64,000 nt of DNA, from positions 1 through 64,000 of the forward strand of contig CATLBQ010000007.1 in assembly GCA_949879765.1 (NCBI GenBank). The letters run 5' to 3'. Positions 50,928 to 62,093 of the stretch are shown piece after piece (the first letter of the stretch is position 1; every line of letters begins with the position of its first letter). A program made the position numbers and the translations under genes. The DNA comes from an uncultured Bacilli bacterium (GTDB lineage Bacteria; Bacillota_I; Bacilli_A; ML615J-28; CAG-313). Below the pieces are notes generated by a model. That model saw only the letters and a list, made by a program, of their open reading frames with translations. It had not been told where the DNA came from and did not search any database.

Positions 50928-51371
50928 CTAGATACACTCTTCTAAAATAAATCCTTTTACCTTATGAATAATGACACCATAATCATCGATGACTTCAATA
51001 ATTTTGTCTTTCAATCCTGTGGCAAGTTCCTTATTTTCTTCTAAGAATTTCAGTGCACTTATAAGACCCATATTTGTCGATTTGATAGCATTGATACAAA
51101 TCGTAAATGCATCATGAAACACCTTCATCTTTTCTTTATAAACCCCCATAATCCCTGCTGCGGTGAGGCTACTTGTTGGCTCTTCATTGAATTCTTGAAT
51201 CAATGAACGAATCCCCTCTTCATGTTTTTTAAACATTTCCATAATTTCAACAATTAAATGACTCAGTTTTTCTTCTTTTAATCTTTGGGCTTCATCATAA
51301 TAAATACGATAAATGCTATTGCCCATATGTACATAAGATAAAAATTTATTTAATTCATTTGTTTTTTCCAT
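50928..51371 (-). CDS. Ferritin-like four-helix protein (DUF2383-like)
   Basis: Helical pattern YVHMGNSIYRIYYDEAQRL...LIVEIMEMFKKHEEGIRSLI. Confidence 0.5.
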   Translation of the reverse strand: MEKTNELNKFLSYVHMGNSIYRIYYDEAQRLKEEKLSHLIVEIMEMFKKHEEGIRSLIQEFNEEPTSSLTAAGIMGVYKEKMKVFHDAFTICINAIKSTNMGLISALKFLEENKELATGLKDKIIEVIDDYGVIIHKVKGFILEECI

Positions 51372-51660
51372 AAAACAATCCTCCTTTTTCTATAGTATTT
51401 ACTATAAATGAAAAGATTATGATTTTATTTTTCATTATAGCCTAGGAAATAATCAATTGAATTAAATGTTTTTTGAATGTGAAAAAAAACTCCCCTTTTC
51501 ATAGAGGGTATTTTTTTTATTGATATTTTGTTGAATAGATAATGCCATACAAACAAAACTGACTTGAAGCAAAATTATAGTTTCATGAGTTGCACTGATT
51601 TGTCTTGACAAGTAAAAAAGAATATATTTTATGTATATTCTTCCTTTTGATTTGATTCAA

Positions 51661-52728
51661 TTATATATTGGCAGTTGATGTAAGAAAATCAATATATGCA
51701 ACGATATCAATCACTGCTTGGTGGTATATACCCTGATTTTTTTGTAGATTCACATTGAAATGAACTTCTACTCCCTCTTCTGTGAAGTGATATTGTCTAG
51801 TACATAAAACATCTTGATAATCGTATATTGGTACTTCTAAACATCTACATAGATAATTCCACTGTTTGAATGCTTTTAACTCTTGATCATTTAAAATAGT
51901 GGTACTAATATAACAATTGTCTTGATAAATCACATGGCCCAATGACTGTGTACTAAAATATAAATCTAGCCAATCATAAATATAATTTTGATAGGACTCA
52001 AATACAAACGCTGAAGTTGGATGTACTTCATGATTGATATCTATGACGTAACGCCCCTCTAATGGATATAGTGCTTCATTATCAATTCTTACATATTTTT
52101 TATGGTCATCGATAATATAATGATTTTTATCCTTTTGCACATCCATTGCATTATCCCGATCCCTTTTATAGATATCTACATTAGATTCAATATGTACCCT
52201 TTGATTTAACCCGTTCTTTTGTAACCACTCTAGTTTTTGAGATAATGCCTGCTTATCATGCTCACTATGCGCACCAATCAATTGACTTGGATAGCGCCCC
52301 AATATCAATTCACCAGATACTGCTAATATTTTCATCGTTGGTTCACTAATCCATGGAAGAGCTTCTTCTGTCCACATTTTACTATAAGTTTGTATCGTAC
52401 TTTCATTCTTACGCAAAAATAACGCTTCTTCTAAATAACATATTCCCTCTTTATCTTCTGCTGTAGGGATATTGATTTGATAAACTACCTTTACAGAACT
52501 AAATGCATATATCGCTTTAGGCCAAAAAATAGTTGTGAAATCCAACCCTACTCCTACTGGTTGTTCTGTATCATTTATTTTTTGAATTTGACAAGAAACA
52601 TTCCAGTCAAAATATTGTGAAAAATTATCTGAAGTAATGGTCTTCCTTTCTGCATCTTGTTGAGGAATGCACCCCACTAACATCATCAGTATAATAAAAC
52701 TGATGACAATTCTCCTTTTCATATATAT
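51661..52728 (-). CDS. Lipoprotein, hypothetical (track start 52806; likely start MKRRIVISFI)
   Basis: Signal peptide and lipobox-like MMLVGC. Confidence 0.55.
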   Translation of the reverse strand: MYMKRRIVISFIILMMLVGCIPQQDAERKTITSDNFSQYFDWNVSCQIQKINDTEQPVGVGLDFTTIFWPKAIYAFSSVKVVYQINIPTAEDKEGICYLEEALFLRKNESTIQTYSKMWTEEALPWISEPTMKILAVSGELILGRYPSQLIGAHSEHDKQALSQKLEWLQKNGLNQRVHIESNVDIYKRDRDNAMDVQKDKNHYIIDDHKKYVRIDNEALYPLEGRYVIDINHEVHPTSAFVFESYQNYIYDWLDLYFSTQSLGHVIYQDNCYISTTILNDQELKAFKQWNYLCRCLEVPIYDYQDVLCTRQYHFTEEGVEVHFNVNLQKNQGIYHQAVIDIVAYIDFLTSTANI

Positions 52729-52992
52729 ATTCCCCCCTTTATTTGAATATTGCAATTGTAATTTGTTTTCCTGTGGTATCTTGTTTTTTTGTTTGGCTAT
52801 GTTCACCTTCTTGTATTGATATTTTGAAAAATGATGATGCTACTCATCTTTTTTTCATTTTGTTATTATACTCCAAAAAAAAGTCGAAATATGAAAAAAT
52901 ATGACGATATCCATCAAATAAAAAAGGTTTTTAAAAAACATACACACATCCTGCAAAGTGATAAAAACTGTCACCAAACAAAAATAAAACAA

Positions 52993-53023
52993 AATAGGAT
53001 GTGAAATCCCTTCACATCCTATT
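52993..53023 (-). terminator. Intrinsic terminator
   Basis: aataggatgtgaa-atccc-ttcacatcctatt, perfect 13-bp stem. Confidence 0.8.
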
Positions 53024-53057
53024 CTATCTTGTTTTAAAAATAATATCCATTTTCTCT

Positions 53058-53546
53058 TTATTTGGATTTGACTGCTCTAAGTTCAATATATCCCCGTGTG
53101 CTGCGTGGTTCTAATTGAATACGGGGATGCTCATCATCCCACTCGTATCCAATTAGGTTTGGATGATACTGTTCTATTGCTTGTTGTACAAGACAAATGG
53201 CATCACCATAATCCTTTTCCTCAAAAGGTAATCCTTGAAACATCAAATAGTCACAAGCAGGAAGACAAATGGTATCAAAACCTTCTGGCACGCTTCTTTG
53301 ATCATCAAATGCAACCTCAATACCTTGTACATATGTGGAAGTGTTTGGTGTTTTGTATTGTTCAGGTAACCATAAGCATACTGGTTCACCACAAAGAGAC
53401 TCCATACTTGAAAGTATTGTCCAGATATTACACCCTACTTCTTCACAATAAGAAACATATTCTTTCGCTTTTATTCCTCGTTTACAAATTACCTTGCGCT
53501 TAGGTTTATGTACAATTGAAATCGCAATGTGATTAGAATTTTTCAT
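53058..53546 (-). CDS. GyrI-like small-molecule-binding domain protein
   Basis: Domain pattern ...GIEVAFDDQRSVPEGFDTICLPACDYLMFQG...; standalone effector-binding domain length. Confidence 0.6.
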   Translation of the reverse strand: MKNSNHIAISIVHKPKRKVICKRGIKAKEYVSYCEEVGCNIWTILSSMESLCGEPVCLWLPEQYKTPNTSTYVQGIEVAFDDQRSVPEGFDTICLPACDYLMFQGLPFEEKDYGDAICLVQQAIEQYHPNLIGYEWDDEHPRIQLEPRSTRGYIELRAVKSK

Positions 53547-53609
53547 CGCTGCATGCTCCTTTTTTAAAAGTTTACTTCACTTGATTTGATCTATAAAAAG
53601 AAAAAATCA

Positions 53610-55433
53610 TTAGTGTTTTTTTATTTTAGTCGCATCAAATTTTTTCCGTTCCACAGTATCTAAAATCAATTTACGTAAACGAATCGTTTTAGGGGTTACT
53701 TCTACCAGTTCATCATCATCAATAAAGGACAAATAGTTTTCTAAACTAAATACACGTGGTTTTTTTAATACAACGGTTGTATCCTTTGTTGCACTTCTTT
53801 GATTGGTCATTTGCTTTTCGCGTGTAATATTTACTGCTAAATCTTCTTCCCGATTACAAATACCCACAATCATCCCCTCATATACATTCGCACCTGGTTC
53901 AATTAATAATTCGCCTCGATCTTCTACCCCACCACAAGCATAAGCCGTTGCCATGCCTTGATTGATAGAAACCAAAACACCCAATTTTCTACCTGTAAAT
54001 ACATCTGGTTGAATCGGTCTATAGTCTAAAAAGGTGTGATTAATGATACCATAACCATGTGTTGCGGTTAAGAAATCTGTCATAAAACCAATGAGTCCTT
54101 TCGAAGGTATGGTATAAATTAATCGGGTTTGACCATCTTGGCTATGCATGTTTTCTAGTATGCCTCTACGATTGCCTAGCATTTCAATCGCAGCACCTAC
54201 ATATTCATCAGGTACATCTACTTGAACATATTCATAGGGTTCACAAGTAACGCCATCTATTTCTTTTAAAATAACCCTTGGTCTAGATACTTGGAACTCA
54301 AAGCCTTCTCGTCTGAGATTTTCCATTAGAATAGAAAGATGTAACTCCCCTCTTCCCGATACAATCCATTCTTCTTTATTGTCTACCCGTTCGATTTTTA
54401 AACTGACATCACGCTGGGTTTCTCTAAAGAGACGATCTTCTATTTTTCTACCTGTAACATGTGTGCCTTCTTTTCCCGAAAAAGGAGAAGTATTGGTGCC
54501 AAAGTTCATTTGAACAGTTGGTTCTGAAACCCGAATTAAAGGTAGGGCTTCTTCACATCCTTCTTTACAAACCGTTTCTCCAACATATATATCATCTAGT
54601 CCCGCAATAGCAACGATATCTCCTGCTTGGGCAGTTTCTACTTCTATTTTTTTTAGTCCTAAAAAACTATATAGTTTTTGGATGCGAAATTTTTGAATTT
54701 TTCCATCAACACGAATGCAAGAGACCATCTCATTGAGACGCATGGTTCCTCTTTGAATGCGGCCAATACCAATTCGCCCTACATAATCATTATAATCTAA
54801 TAAGGCAGGTTGAAACTGAAGGGGTGCTTCATCATCATATTCAGGATCAGGAATTTCTTTTAAAATCATATCCAAAAGAGGTATCATGCCAGGTTCTTGC
54901 GTGGCAGGATCTTCTGATAAACTACAGGTTCCATTGACCGCAGAAGCATAAACTACTGGAAACTCTAATTGATCATCATCTGCACCTAAATCAATAAACA
55001 AATCCAATACTTCATCAATGACCACCGCAGGACGTGCAGAAGGTTTATCAATTTTATTAATAACAACGATGGCTTTGTGATGATATTCTAAGGCCTTTTT
55101 CAATACAAAGCGAGTTTGAGGCATCGTTCCTTCATACGCATCTACTACCAAGAGTACGCCATCAACCATTCCCATAATCCGTTCGACTTCACCAGAGAAG
55201 TCGGCATGTCCTGGTGTATCTAAGATATTGATTTTATAATCTTGATAATGTACCGCCGTGGTTTTTGCCAAAATGGTAATCCCTCTTTCACGTTCAATAT
55301 CATTTGAATCCATGACACAAGTTTCTACCATTTCGTTTGTACGAAATGTTTCTGTTGATTTTAGCAATTGATCAACAAGTGTTGTTTTTCCATGGTCGAC
55401 ATGGGCAATAATGGCTATATTTTTAATTTTCAT
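53610..55433 (-). CDS. typA: Translational GTPase TypA/BipA
   Basis: [53 protein letters not shown]-terminal BipA signature region. Confidence 0.95.
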   Translation of the reverse strand: MKIKNIAIIAHVDHGKTTLVDQLLKSTETFRTNEMVETCVMDSNDIERERGITILAKTTAVHYQDYKINILDTPGHADFSGEVERIMGMVDGVLLVVDAYEGTMPQTRFVLKKALEYHHKAIVVINKIDKPSARPAVVIDEVLDLFIDLGADDDQLEFPVVYASAVNGTCSLSEDPATQEPGMIPLLDMILKEIPDPEYDDEAPLQFQPALLDYNDYVGRIGIGRIQRGTMRLNEMVSCIRVDGKIQKFRIQKLYSFLGLKKIEVETAQAGDIVAIAGLDDIYVGETVCKEGCEEALPLIRVSEPTVQMNFGTNTSPFSGKEGTHVTGRKIEDRLFRETQRDVSLKIERVDNKEEWIVSGRGELHLSILMENLRREGFEFQVSRPRVILKEIDGVTCEPYEYVQVDVPDEYVGAAIEMLGNRRGILENMHSQDGQTRLIYTIPSKGLIGFMTDFLTATHGYGIINHTFLDYRPIQPDVFTGRKLGVLVSINQGMATAYACGGVEDRGELLIEPGANVYEGMIVGICNREEDLAVNITREKQMTNQRSATKDTTVVLKKPRVFSLENYLSFIDDDELVEVTPKTIRLRKLILDTVERKKFDATKIKKH

Positions 55434-55477
55434 ATGTATACCTTCTTTTTTCCTTACCTATTTTACAAAAAGATAAC

Positions 55478-56458
55478 TTATTTGTCAAAAAACAGACTTT
55501 CTAAAACGATTACACTTTTTTGGTAGGTATCGATTCTAACCTTGACACCAAGAGGTACATTGACAAATGGACGACTATGCCCAGTTGGAAAACCAAACAA
55601 GACTGGACAAGTTAAATCTTTTGTATAATCCTTTAATACATCTTGTAAACGCTGGGTACCATCTTCTTCTTTTCGCTCACAATCAGTAAAATACCCAAGT
55701 ACAATTGCTTTTGCATCTTGTAATTTATGGGCAAGTTGAAGAGTACACAAGTAACGATCAATGGTGTAAGGTTCTTCTGTAACGTCTTCTAATAAAAGAA
55801 TTTTATCTTTGGTATCAATTTCATAAGGTGTACCCATTAAACTCGCCACAAGGCATAGATTCCCTCCTACAATTTCTCCTTCAACAATGCCTTCATTTTG
55901 GAAAACGACACCTTCATGTTTTAACAATAACTCCCTCGGTGCAACACCCAATAAAGTATCGATAAGGTGGGCAAATGAGATATCTTCTTTTTCTAACATT
56001 GTTTCTCGAAAGACACAGCCCATTTCACCATGTAATGTCGGTAGACCTGTTTTTTGATAAATGGCATTCAACAATACCGTTACATCACTAAAACCTACCA
56101 ACAGTTTCGGATGTTTTTTGATTTGCTCATAGTCAATTTGGTCTAAAAACCGAGCTGCACCATAACCACCCCGAAAGCATAAAATCGCATCAATTGCATC
56201 GTCTTGAAAAAATTGATTGAGATCATCTGCCCGAAGCCTATCTGAACCCGCCAAATAGCCTTCCTTGGCAAACATCGATTTTCCAAGTTGATAGGAAAAT
56301 CCCTTTTGAGTCAAATATTGTAAAAACCATGCTAATGTTTCAGGTTCTTTCATTTTAGAAGAAGGGCACATGATACCAAATGTGGCACCTTTTTGTATTC
56401 TTTTACATTTCATAAACCGCTCTATAGCTGATTGTATTTGGTGCTTTTTCCATAGCAC
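55478..56458 (-). CDS. LD-carboxypeptidase (S66, MccF-like)
   Basis: CPSSKMKEPE; DAILCFRGGYGAARFLDQIDYE; HGEMGCVF; GEIVGGNLCLVASLMGTPYE; LLLEDVTEEPYTIDRYL; GFPTGHSRPFVNVPLG. Confidence 0.92.
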   Translation of the reverse strand: MLWKKHQIQSAIERFMKCKRIQKGATFGIMCPSSKMKEPETLAWFLQYLTQKGFSYQLGKSMFAKEGYLAGSDRLRADDLNQFFQDDAIDAILCFRGGYGAARFLDQIDYEQIKKHPKLLVGFSDVTVLLNAIYQKTGLPTLHGEMGCVFRETMLEKEDISFAHLIDTLLGVAPRELLLKHEGVVFQNEGIVEGEIVGGNLCLVASLMGTPYEIDTKDKILLLEDVTEEPYTIDRYLCTLQLAHKLQDAKAIVLGYFTDCERKEEDGTQRLQDVLKDYTKDLTCPVLFGFPTGHSRPFVNVPLGVKVRIDTYQKSVIVLESLFFDK

Positions 56459-56742
56459 TTTTCCACAGGATATTTGGCTTCATTTTTAGCCATTTTATGA
56501 TTCACGATGGTATCCATATCAAAATGGTATTTTTCACATAAGTAGGTCGCATAAACCAGCACATCAGCTAACTCATCTTGTAATGCTTCGATATCGGTTG
56601 GTTCATCTTGCCATAAAAAGAGCTCTAAGACTTCTGCAGCTTCTATCGATAACCCTTTGGCCAAATTGGCACCTGTATGAAATTGTTCCCAGTTTCTATC
56701 TTTGGTAAATTGTTCAATCCGCTTGATGGTTTCTATCTTCAT
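56422..56742 (-). CDS. MazG-like nucleotide pyrophosphohydrolase
   Basis: FTKDRNWEQFHTGANLAKGLSIEAAEVLELFLW...DELADVLVYATYLCEKYHFD. Confidence 0.85.
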   Translation of the reverse strand: MKIETIKRIEQFTKDRNWEQFHTGANLAKGLSIEAAEVLELFLWQDEPTDIEALQDELADVLVYATYLCEKYHFDMDTIVNHKMAKNEAKYPVEKCYGKSTKYNQL

Positions 56743-57838
56743 ATCTCAATACCTCCTGTAACACTCCTTCTTGTAATGTTGTAATGCCTGATGGTCGGTA
56801 AGTATACTTTGCGCCATTACACATACAAATATAACCATAATGGTCATCAAAAAACATAAAACTTCTCAGTCCATATGCACTTCCTGTATGCCCATAAAGT
56901 CTTGGCCCATAGTCATCTAAAATAAGCAATTGCAATCCTTTTTGTTGATATAATCCCACTCGCTGATTGGTATGCCAGTGGATTTGCTTCATCAGCTGAA
57001 CTGTTGTTGATTTTAGATACTGTTTTCCTTCAAAGGTTCCTTCATTCATCAACATTCTCATAATTTTAGATAAATCTAAAGGACTAATAAATAATCCCCC
57101 CGCAGGCCCTCTAAAATTGTTACCTAGTGGATACTTCGGAAAGCAAACTTCTCTAAATCGTTTGGCATCACGAATCAATACCCAAGCGTCATTTTCATAT
57201 TCATATAAACTCGCAATGCGTTCTTGATGTTGAATATCTTCTACCCTAAAACTAGCATCTAATCCCATTGGAATAAACAGACGTTGTCTTACAAAATCAG
57301 TAAAATACATCCCCGTTACTTTTTCAATGATGCAAGCCAAAATACCACATCCAAAGTTAGAGTAACAATATGTTGTGCCTGGTTTTTCTTGTAAATATGT
57401 CTTTGAAGTATAATAAGCATAGCCTGGATTGGTCAGTAATTGTTCTAAGTCAACAAAAAATGTGGGACCATTTACACCATCATAGCCATAAATTTGATCT
57501 TCTCCATCACATATACTAGAAGTTTGTGTCATTAACATGCGCAGTGTAATAGAGTCATTAGGAAAATAAGGGTTTCTCACATGATAGCCCAAATATTTAC
57601 TAATATCTTCGTAGATATCGACTACCCCCTCATCATAAAGCATCATGATACAAGTTGCTACAATCACTTTAGAAATAGAAGCAATTCGGTAAATGGTATG
57701 GATATCTGTAGGTTTTTGTTCTTCTAGTGATGCATATCCATATGTAAACTGCTCCATAACACTGCTTGGATTGGCAATCAAGACGTTTAATCCGACAGCT
57801 TGGCTTTCATTAAAAATGGCATTTAATTTTTGTTTCAT
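56714..57838 (-). CDS. Serine hydrolase, beta-lactamase/class C family (track start 57928; likely start MKQKLNAIF)
   Basis: IASISKV (SxxK), CYSNFGCG (YxN), GHTGSAYGLRS. Confidence 0.85.
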   Translation of the reverse strand: MKQKLNAIFNESQAVGLNVLIANPSSVMEQFTYGYASLEEQKPTDIHTIYRIASISKVIVATCIMMLYDEGVVDIYEDISKYLGYHVRNPYFPNDSITLRMLMTQTSSICDGEDQIYGYDGVNGPTFFVDLEQLLTNPGYAYYTSKTYLQEKPGTTYCYSNFGCGILACIIEKVTGMYFTDFVRQRLFIPMGLDASFRVEDIQHQERIASLYEYENDAWVLIRDAKRFREVCFPKYPLGNNFRGPAGGLFISPLDLSKIMRMLMNEGTFEGKQYLKSTTVQLMKQIHWHTNQRVGLYQQKGLQLLILDDYGPRLYGHTGSAYGLRSFMFFDDHYGYICMCNGAKYTYRPSGITTLQEGVLQEVLRYEDRNHQAD

Positions 57839-57931
57839 ATTCTTACTCCTTCTTCCTTTTTTTGAATAGATATTGTGGTTTTTTGTTTTATATGTATTAT
57901 ACCACAGGTATTTCAAAATCACTATCAAAAA

Positions 57932-57955
57932 GAAGTACTTTTGAAAAAGTACTTC
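57932..57955 (-). terminator. Intrinsic terminator
   Basis: gaagtactttt-tg-aaaagtacttc-type hairpin with T run on the minus strand. Confidence 0.65.
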
Positions 57956-57957
57956 AT

Positions 57958-59004
57958 CTATTGGGATATCACTGTTGTATAAAATGTCCTACACTCTCGT
58001 TTTGTTCCCTTTTGGATACAAATTTGGTAAGCCACTTGTTCTTTTTGGGTTATTCTTCCATTGGGTAGAATATGACTACTTAAGGGGATACAAGTGATTG
58101 CATAACCTTCTTGGGTAAAACCTAACATATGAGATTCTACTGCCACCAAGTTTAAAAAGTGATTCCATAAGTGATTTCTTCTTAATGTTTCTGGACAGTC
58201 TTTACCACTAAAATAATGGTGTTGCTTGATATTTTCTAAGGTGAGATGATAGTGGTCCATCAAGTAAGCTACAAGTTTTGCGGCAAGCTGAAAGGTGTAA
58301 TATATATCCGTTTGTTGACATACACACATTTCAATACCAATCCCATTGTTATTTCCACCTCGGTTAGCCACACGATGATAGGTTTCATTATAATACGTTT
58401 CACCAATATAATACTTTCCTTGGATGGATTGACAAAGAATACCTAAATCATTGATGTTTTCAGTAGTACCTCCAAGAGGAGCTTGGATAGTTGTTGCGAT
58501 GCCATTGATTGCATAGGTTCCATCTTGGATGGTAATATGTGGCAAAGCCTCTCCTACTACACCAGTATCATATAAGGTATAATCATATTGGGTACTATCT
58601 CCCGCATGATAGGCTATTTCATCATCTGGAATGTTATGATAAATGCCATCATTGCCAACTACATATTGAAAACTAGCTCCATAAGGTTTGCCTTCATTTT
58701 GTTCTGTCCAAACCACTTGATTCCAAAACTGAGCATTTCGATGAGCTGCGGTATCTCCTGTATCATGAATGACAATATAGTATTTGGGTTTGATGCATCC
58801 ATCCCGATTTTGATTGGTAATCGGAGCTAGATGTTCTTGAATGTCTAAAGGCTCAAATAGATAGGGAATGACACTAGATATTAGTTCGGTTTCAAATTGT
58901 TCTTCCCACCCGTACACTTGAATGATTTTTGCAAAGGGATGCTGCTGTTGCAATGATTCGATATAACGCCATACTTTTTCCATTGTTACACCTACTTTTT
59001 CCAT
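57958..59004 (-). CDS. N-acetylmuramoyl-L-alanine amidase
   Basis: YYIVIHDTGDTAAHRNAQFWNQVV; YHAGDST; NNGIGIEMCV; HHYFSGKDCPETLR. Confidence 0.88.
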   Translation of the reverse strand: MEKVGVTMEKVWRYIESLQQQHPFAKIIQVYGWEEQFETELISSVIPYLFEPLDIQEHLAPITNQNRDGCIKPKYYIVIHDTGDTAAHRNAQFWNQVVWTEQNEGKPYGASFQYVVGNDGIYHNIPDDEIAYHAGDSTQYDYTLYDTGVVGEALPHITIQDGTYAINGIATTIQAPLGGTTENINDLGILCQSIQGKYYIGETYYNETYHRVANRGGNNNGIGIEMCVCQQTDIYYTFQLAAKLVAYLMDHYHLTLENIKQHHYFSGKDCPETLRRNHLWNHFLNLVAVESHMLGFTQEGYAITCIPLSSHILPNGRITQKEQVAYQICIQKGTKRECRTFYTTVISQ

Positions 59005-60542
59005 GTATGCGGATGGAATAAGATAAGAACAGGCAGAATCTCTAACCGGCCAATCAACATTGCAAGGGTCAATATGATTTTTGAAAAACCACTATACATA
59101 GCAAAACTACTATAAGGCCCTACAGCTTCTAGTCCTGGTCCAATATTAGAAAGACAAGAAATCGTTGCACTAAAGTTGGTCATGATTCCATGCTCTACTG
59201 CGATACCATCAATGGTATGTATTACCCCATTACAAGGATCAAAAGCCAAAATAATAGTAATCACAAAAGCAAGTAATCCATACATTGTCAAAAAAGCAAA
59301 TACATCATCAATGGTACTTGTTTCTAATGATTTTCCTTCAAATTTAGTTTTAGCTACATATCTTGGATTGATGAGTTTTCGAATTCTTAAACCAATTCCT
59401 TTTACAGCAATCACCAGTCGTGAAACTTTAATACCACCACCAGTAGATCCCGCCATAGCCCCACAAACCATCAAAATAAGTATAACGGTTTTGGCTAAAA
59501 CGGGCCAATAGGCATCATAATTTATCGTTGAAAAACCAGTTGTTGTGATGATAGAAGCCACTTGAAAATACGCATGCCTAAAGGTTTCTTCTAATAATCC
59601 TGGTGTGAGTTCTTGTAAAGAATGGATTTGATTACTGATAACATTGAATACAATCAAAGCAATGGCGACTACAATAATGGTTAAATATGTACGTAATTCT
59701 TCACTTTTGAAAATTTCTTTGACTTTTCCAATTAACAAGATATAGTATAAGCTAAAATTGATACCAAAAATAATGAGGAAGGTAGCAATTACATATTGCG
59801 TATATGGACTAAAATATTCCATACTGTTTGCTACAAAGCCAAATCCACCAGTACCAGCACTTCCAAAAGAGGCCAATAGTGCATTGAATACATCCATCTT
59901 ATACACTGTACCATCAGGTCCAATATGCTCTGGACTAAATAACAATAAAATCACTTCAAGAATCGTTAATCCTAGATAAATCAAATATAAGATTCTTGTG
60001 GTTATCTTCATTTTCGAAGCGATTTTACCGACTTGTGGACCTGGAGATTCTGCTTTTAATAAGTGAAGCGAGGAGCCGTCGTCACTTTCAGGAATGAAAA
60101 TGAGAATGAACACCAAGATACCCATACCCCCAATCCAGTGGGTAAAGCTACGCCAAAATAATGAACTATGGGATAAAGCTGTCACATCGGTGACAATACT
60201 TGCACCAGTTGTTGTAAAACCAGACATCGTTTCAAATAATGCATCAATATAATTGGGAATATCTTGATTGATAACAAAAGGAATTGCTCCAAAAATAGTC
60301 ATAATAAGCCATGCAATAGCACATAAAGCAAACCCTTCTTTTTGGTATAATCCCTTTCTTGAAGGTTGCAATAATTGTAACAAAAATCCTCCACCAATCA
60401 ATACAACAATCGGAATAATAAATGAAAGGGTATATCTGACCTCTTCTTGATACAAAAGACAAACAATTAAGGGAAAGCACATCAAAATGCCTTCTAAGAC
60501 CATAATCTTTCCAATAATTTTACCTAGTAATTTGAGATTCAT
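58992..60542 (-). CDS. trkH: TrkH family potassium uptake protein
   Basis: MSGFTTTGASI; FTHWIGGMGILVFILIF; GSAGTGGFG; MVCGAMAGSTGGGIKVSR selectivity-filter-like loops. Confidence 0.93.
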   Translation of the reverse strand: MNLKLLGKIIGKIMVLEGILMCFPLIVCLLYQEEVRYTLSFIIPIVVLIGGGFLLQLLQPSRKGLYQKEGFALCAIAWLIMTIFGAIPFVINQDIPNYIDALFETMSGFTTTGASIVTDVTALSHSSLFWRSFTHWIGGMGILVFILIFIPESDDGSSLHLLKAESPGPQVGKIASKMKITTRILYLIYLGLTILEVILLLFSPEHIGPDGTVYKMDVFNALLASFGSAGTGGFGFVANSMEYFSPYTQYVIATFLIIFGINFSLYYILLIGKVKEIFKSEELRTYLTIIVVAIALIVFNVISNQIHSLQELTPGLLEETFRHAYFQVASIITTTGFSTINYDAYWPVLAKTVILILMVCGAMAGSTGGGIKVSRLVIAVKGIGLRIRKLINPRYVAKTKFEGKSLETSTIDDVFAFLTMYGLLAFVITIILAFDPCNGVIHTIDGIAVEHGIMTNFSATISCLSNIGPGLEAVGPYSSFAMYSGFSKIILTLAMLIGRLEILPVLILFHPHTWKK

Positions 60543-60550
60543 ATATACGC

Positions 60551-61906
60551 CTATTCAAAAGCATCCATCAAATCATCAAAGTTTTGATGGGTAGTCACAA
60601 CCAATACGCTATCATTTAAAGTAATGCAATCATTTCCATTAGGGATAATGACTTTTCCTTCTCGAATAATACAAGCTATCAAACAATCATGACGGATGTT
60701 TAAATCTTTAAGTGTTTTATCAAATATTTTTTCTTTCTTTTTAGCATGGAATTCAAGTGCTTCGACTTGATTATTAACGAGTTTATATAATGTAAGTACA
60801 TTACTGCCTTTTTTATTGGCCAATGCTCTAATATAACTGATGATACGATTGGCTACAATATCTTTAGGTGAAACAGTGTTGGCAATCCCTAAATCACTGA
60901 CCATTCCCATAAAGCTACTTCTTTTGACCTTCGCAATGACTTTTTTTACTTTGAGTTTTTGAGCATACATCGATACAATGATATTTTCTTCATCAATATT
61001 GGTTAAGGCAATACAAGCATCACTGCTTTCAATACCTTCTTCTAATAACAAATCATGATCTGTTCCATCACCATGGATAATGGTTGCTTTGGGTAAGAGT
61101 TCAGCCAAATCCTCTGCTCGTTGTGCATTGTTTTCAATCATTTTGACACTATAACGCTTATCGAGCAATTCTTTTGCGAGGTAATAACTTATTTTCCCTC
61201 CCCCTATAATTAAAATACGTTTTAAAGGTGTTTTGATTAAGTTTAATTCTTTTAAGAAATTGACTAAAGAACTTGCATCTGCGGTTAAGTTAATTCGGTC
61301 TCCTTTTTGAATTTTAAAGTTACCTGTTGGAATAATCACTTGATTATTTCGTTGTACAGCACAAATCAATACCTTTGTTGTTAATTTTTTACTTAATGAG
61401 ATGAGTGTTTCATCTTTCAATAAACTATCTTCATCCACTAATAATTCTATCAAGTTCACTTTTCCCTTTGCGAAAGGTTCTATTTTTAATAAAGATGGTA
61501 AATCGACCATACTGGTAATCTCATCTGCAGTTTCTTGTTCAGGATTAACTACCATAGAAAGACCCAATTCTTCTTGCATGATGATGGTTTGTCTAGAGTA
61601 TTCTGGATTTCTCACCCGAGCGATTGTACTTTTTGCGCCTAATTTTTTGGCAACCATGCAAGCTAAAATATTAATCTCATCTTCTGGTGTTACCGCAATC
61701 ACTAAATCAGTTCCTCTAACACCTGCTTCTTCTTGGATATCTAGACTTGCGCCATTACCAACTACCCCTAGTACATCAAAATGTTCAATGAGAGCTTCAA
61801 CTCGTTTTTTATCATCATCAATGATAACAAGATTATGTCCTTCTTTAGATACATGTTCAATAATGGTTCCACCAATTGTGCCACATCCAATAACTACGAT
61901 TTTCAT
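60551..61906 (-). CDS. trkA: Trk system potassium transporter TrkA (two RCK modules)
   Basis: MKIVVIGCGTIGGTIIEHVSKEGHNLVIIDDD; second Rossmann RILIIGGGKISYYLAKELLDK. Confidence 0.93.
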   Translation of the reverse strand: MKIVVIGCGTIGGTIIEHVSKEGHNLVIIDDDKKRVEALIEHFDVLGVVGNGASLDIQEEAGVRGTDLVIAVTPEDEINILACMVAKKLGAKSTIARVRNPEYSRQTIIMQEELGLSMVVNPEQETADEITSMVDLPSLLKIEPFAKGKVNLIELLVDEDSLLKDETLISLSKKLTTKVLICAVQRNNQVIIPTGNFKIQKGDRINLTADASSLVNFLKELNLIKTPLKRILIIGGGKISYYLAKELLDKRYSVKMIENNAQRAEDLAELLPKATIIHGDGTDHDLLLEEGIESSDACIALTNIDEENIIVSMYAQKLKVKKVIAKVKRSSFMGMVSDLGIANTVSPKDIVANRIISYIRALANKKGSNVLTLYKLVNNQVEALEFHAKKKEKIFDKTLKDLNIRHDCLIACIIREGKVIIPNGNDCITLNDSVLVVTTHQNFDDLMDAFE

Positions 61907-62045
61907 CTTTTCATCCTTTCCATAGGGTCAAGAAAAAAGTGGGAAGATATCCCATCATTTGACTCATTGTACACATATATTTATGCTACTTATTATATCA
62001 CATCTCCTATAACGTGTCAATTTTTATTGATTCTATCCAAAAGAA

Positions 62046-62075
62046 AAACTATTGAACAAAGTCAATAGTCTTTTT
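62046..62075 (-). terminator. Intrinsic terminator of glyA
   Basis: aactattga-acaaag-tcaatagtc hairpin. Confidence 0.6.
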
Positions 62076-62093
62076 AATGATATCTGTTTTATT

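Noticed and set aside
51487-51525. Hairpin actcccc...gagggt as a terminator
   Set aside because: Stem relies on a mismatch and a wobble pair; weaker than the other terminators, so left out of the feature list.
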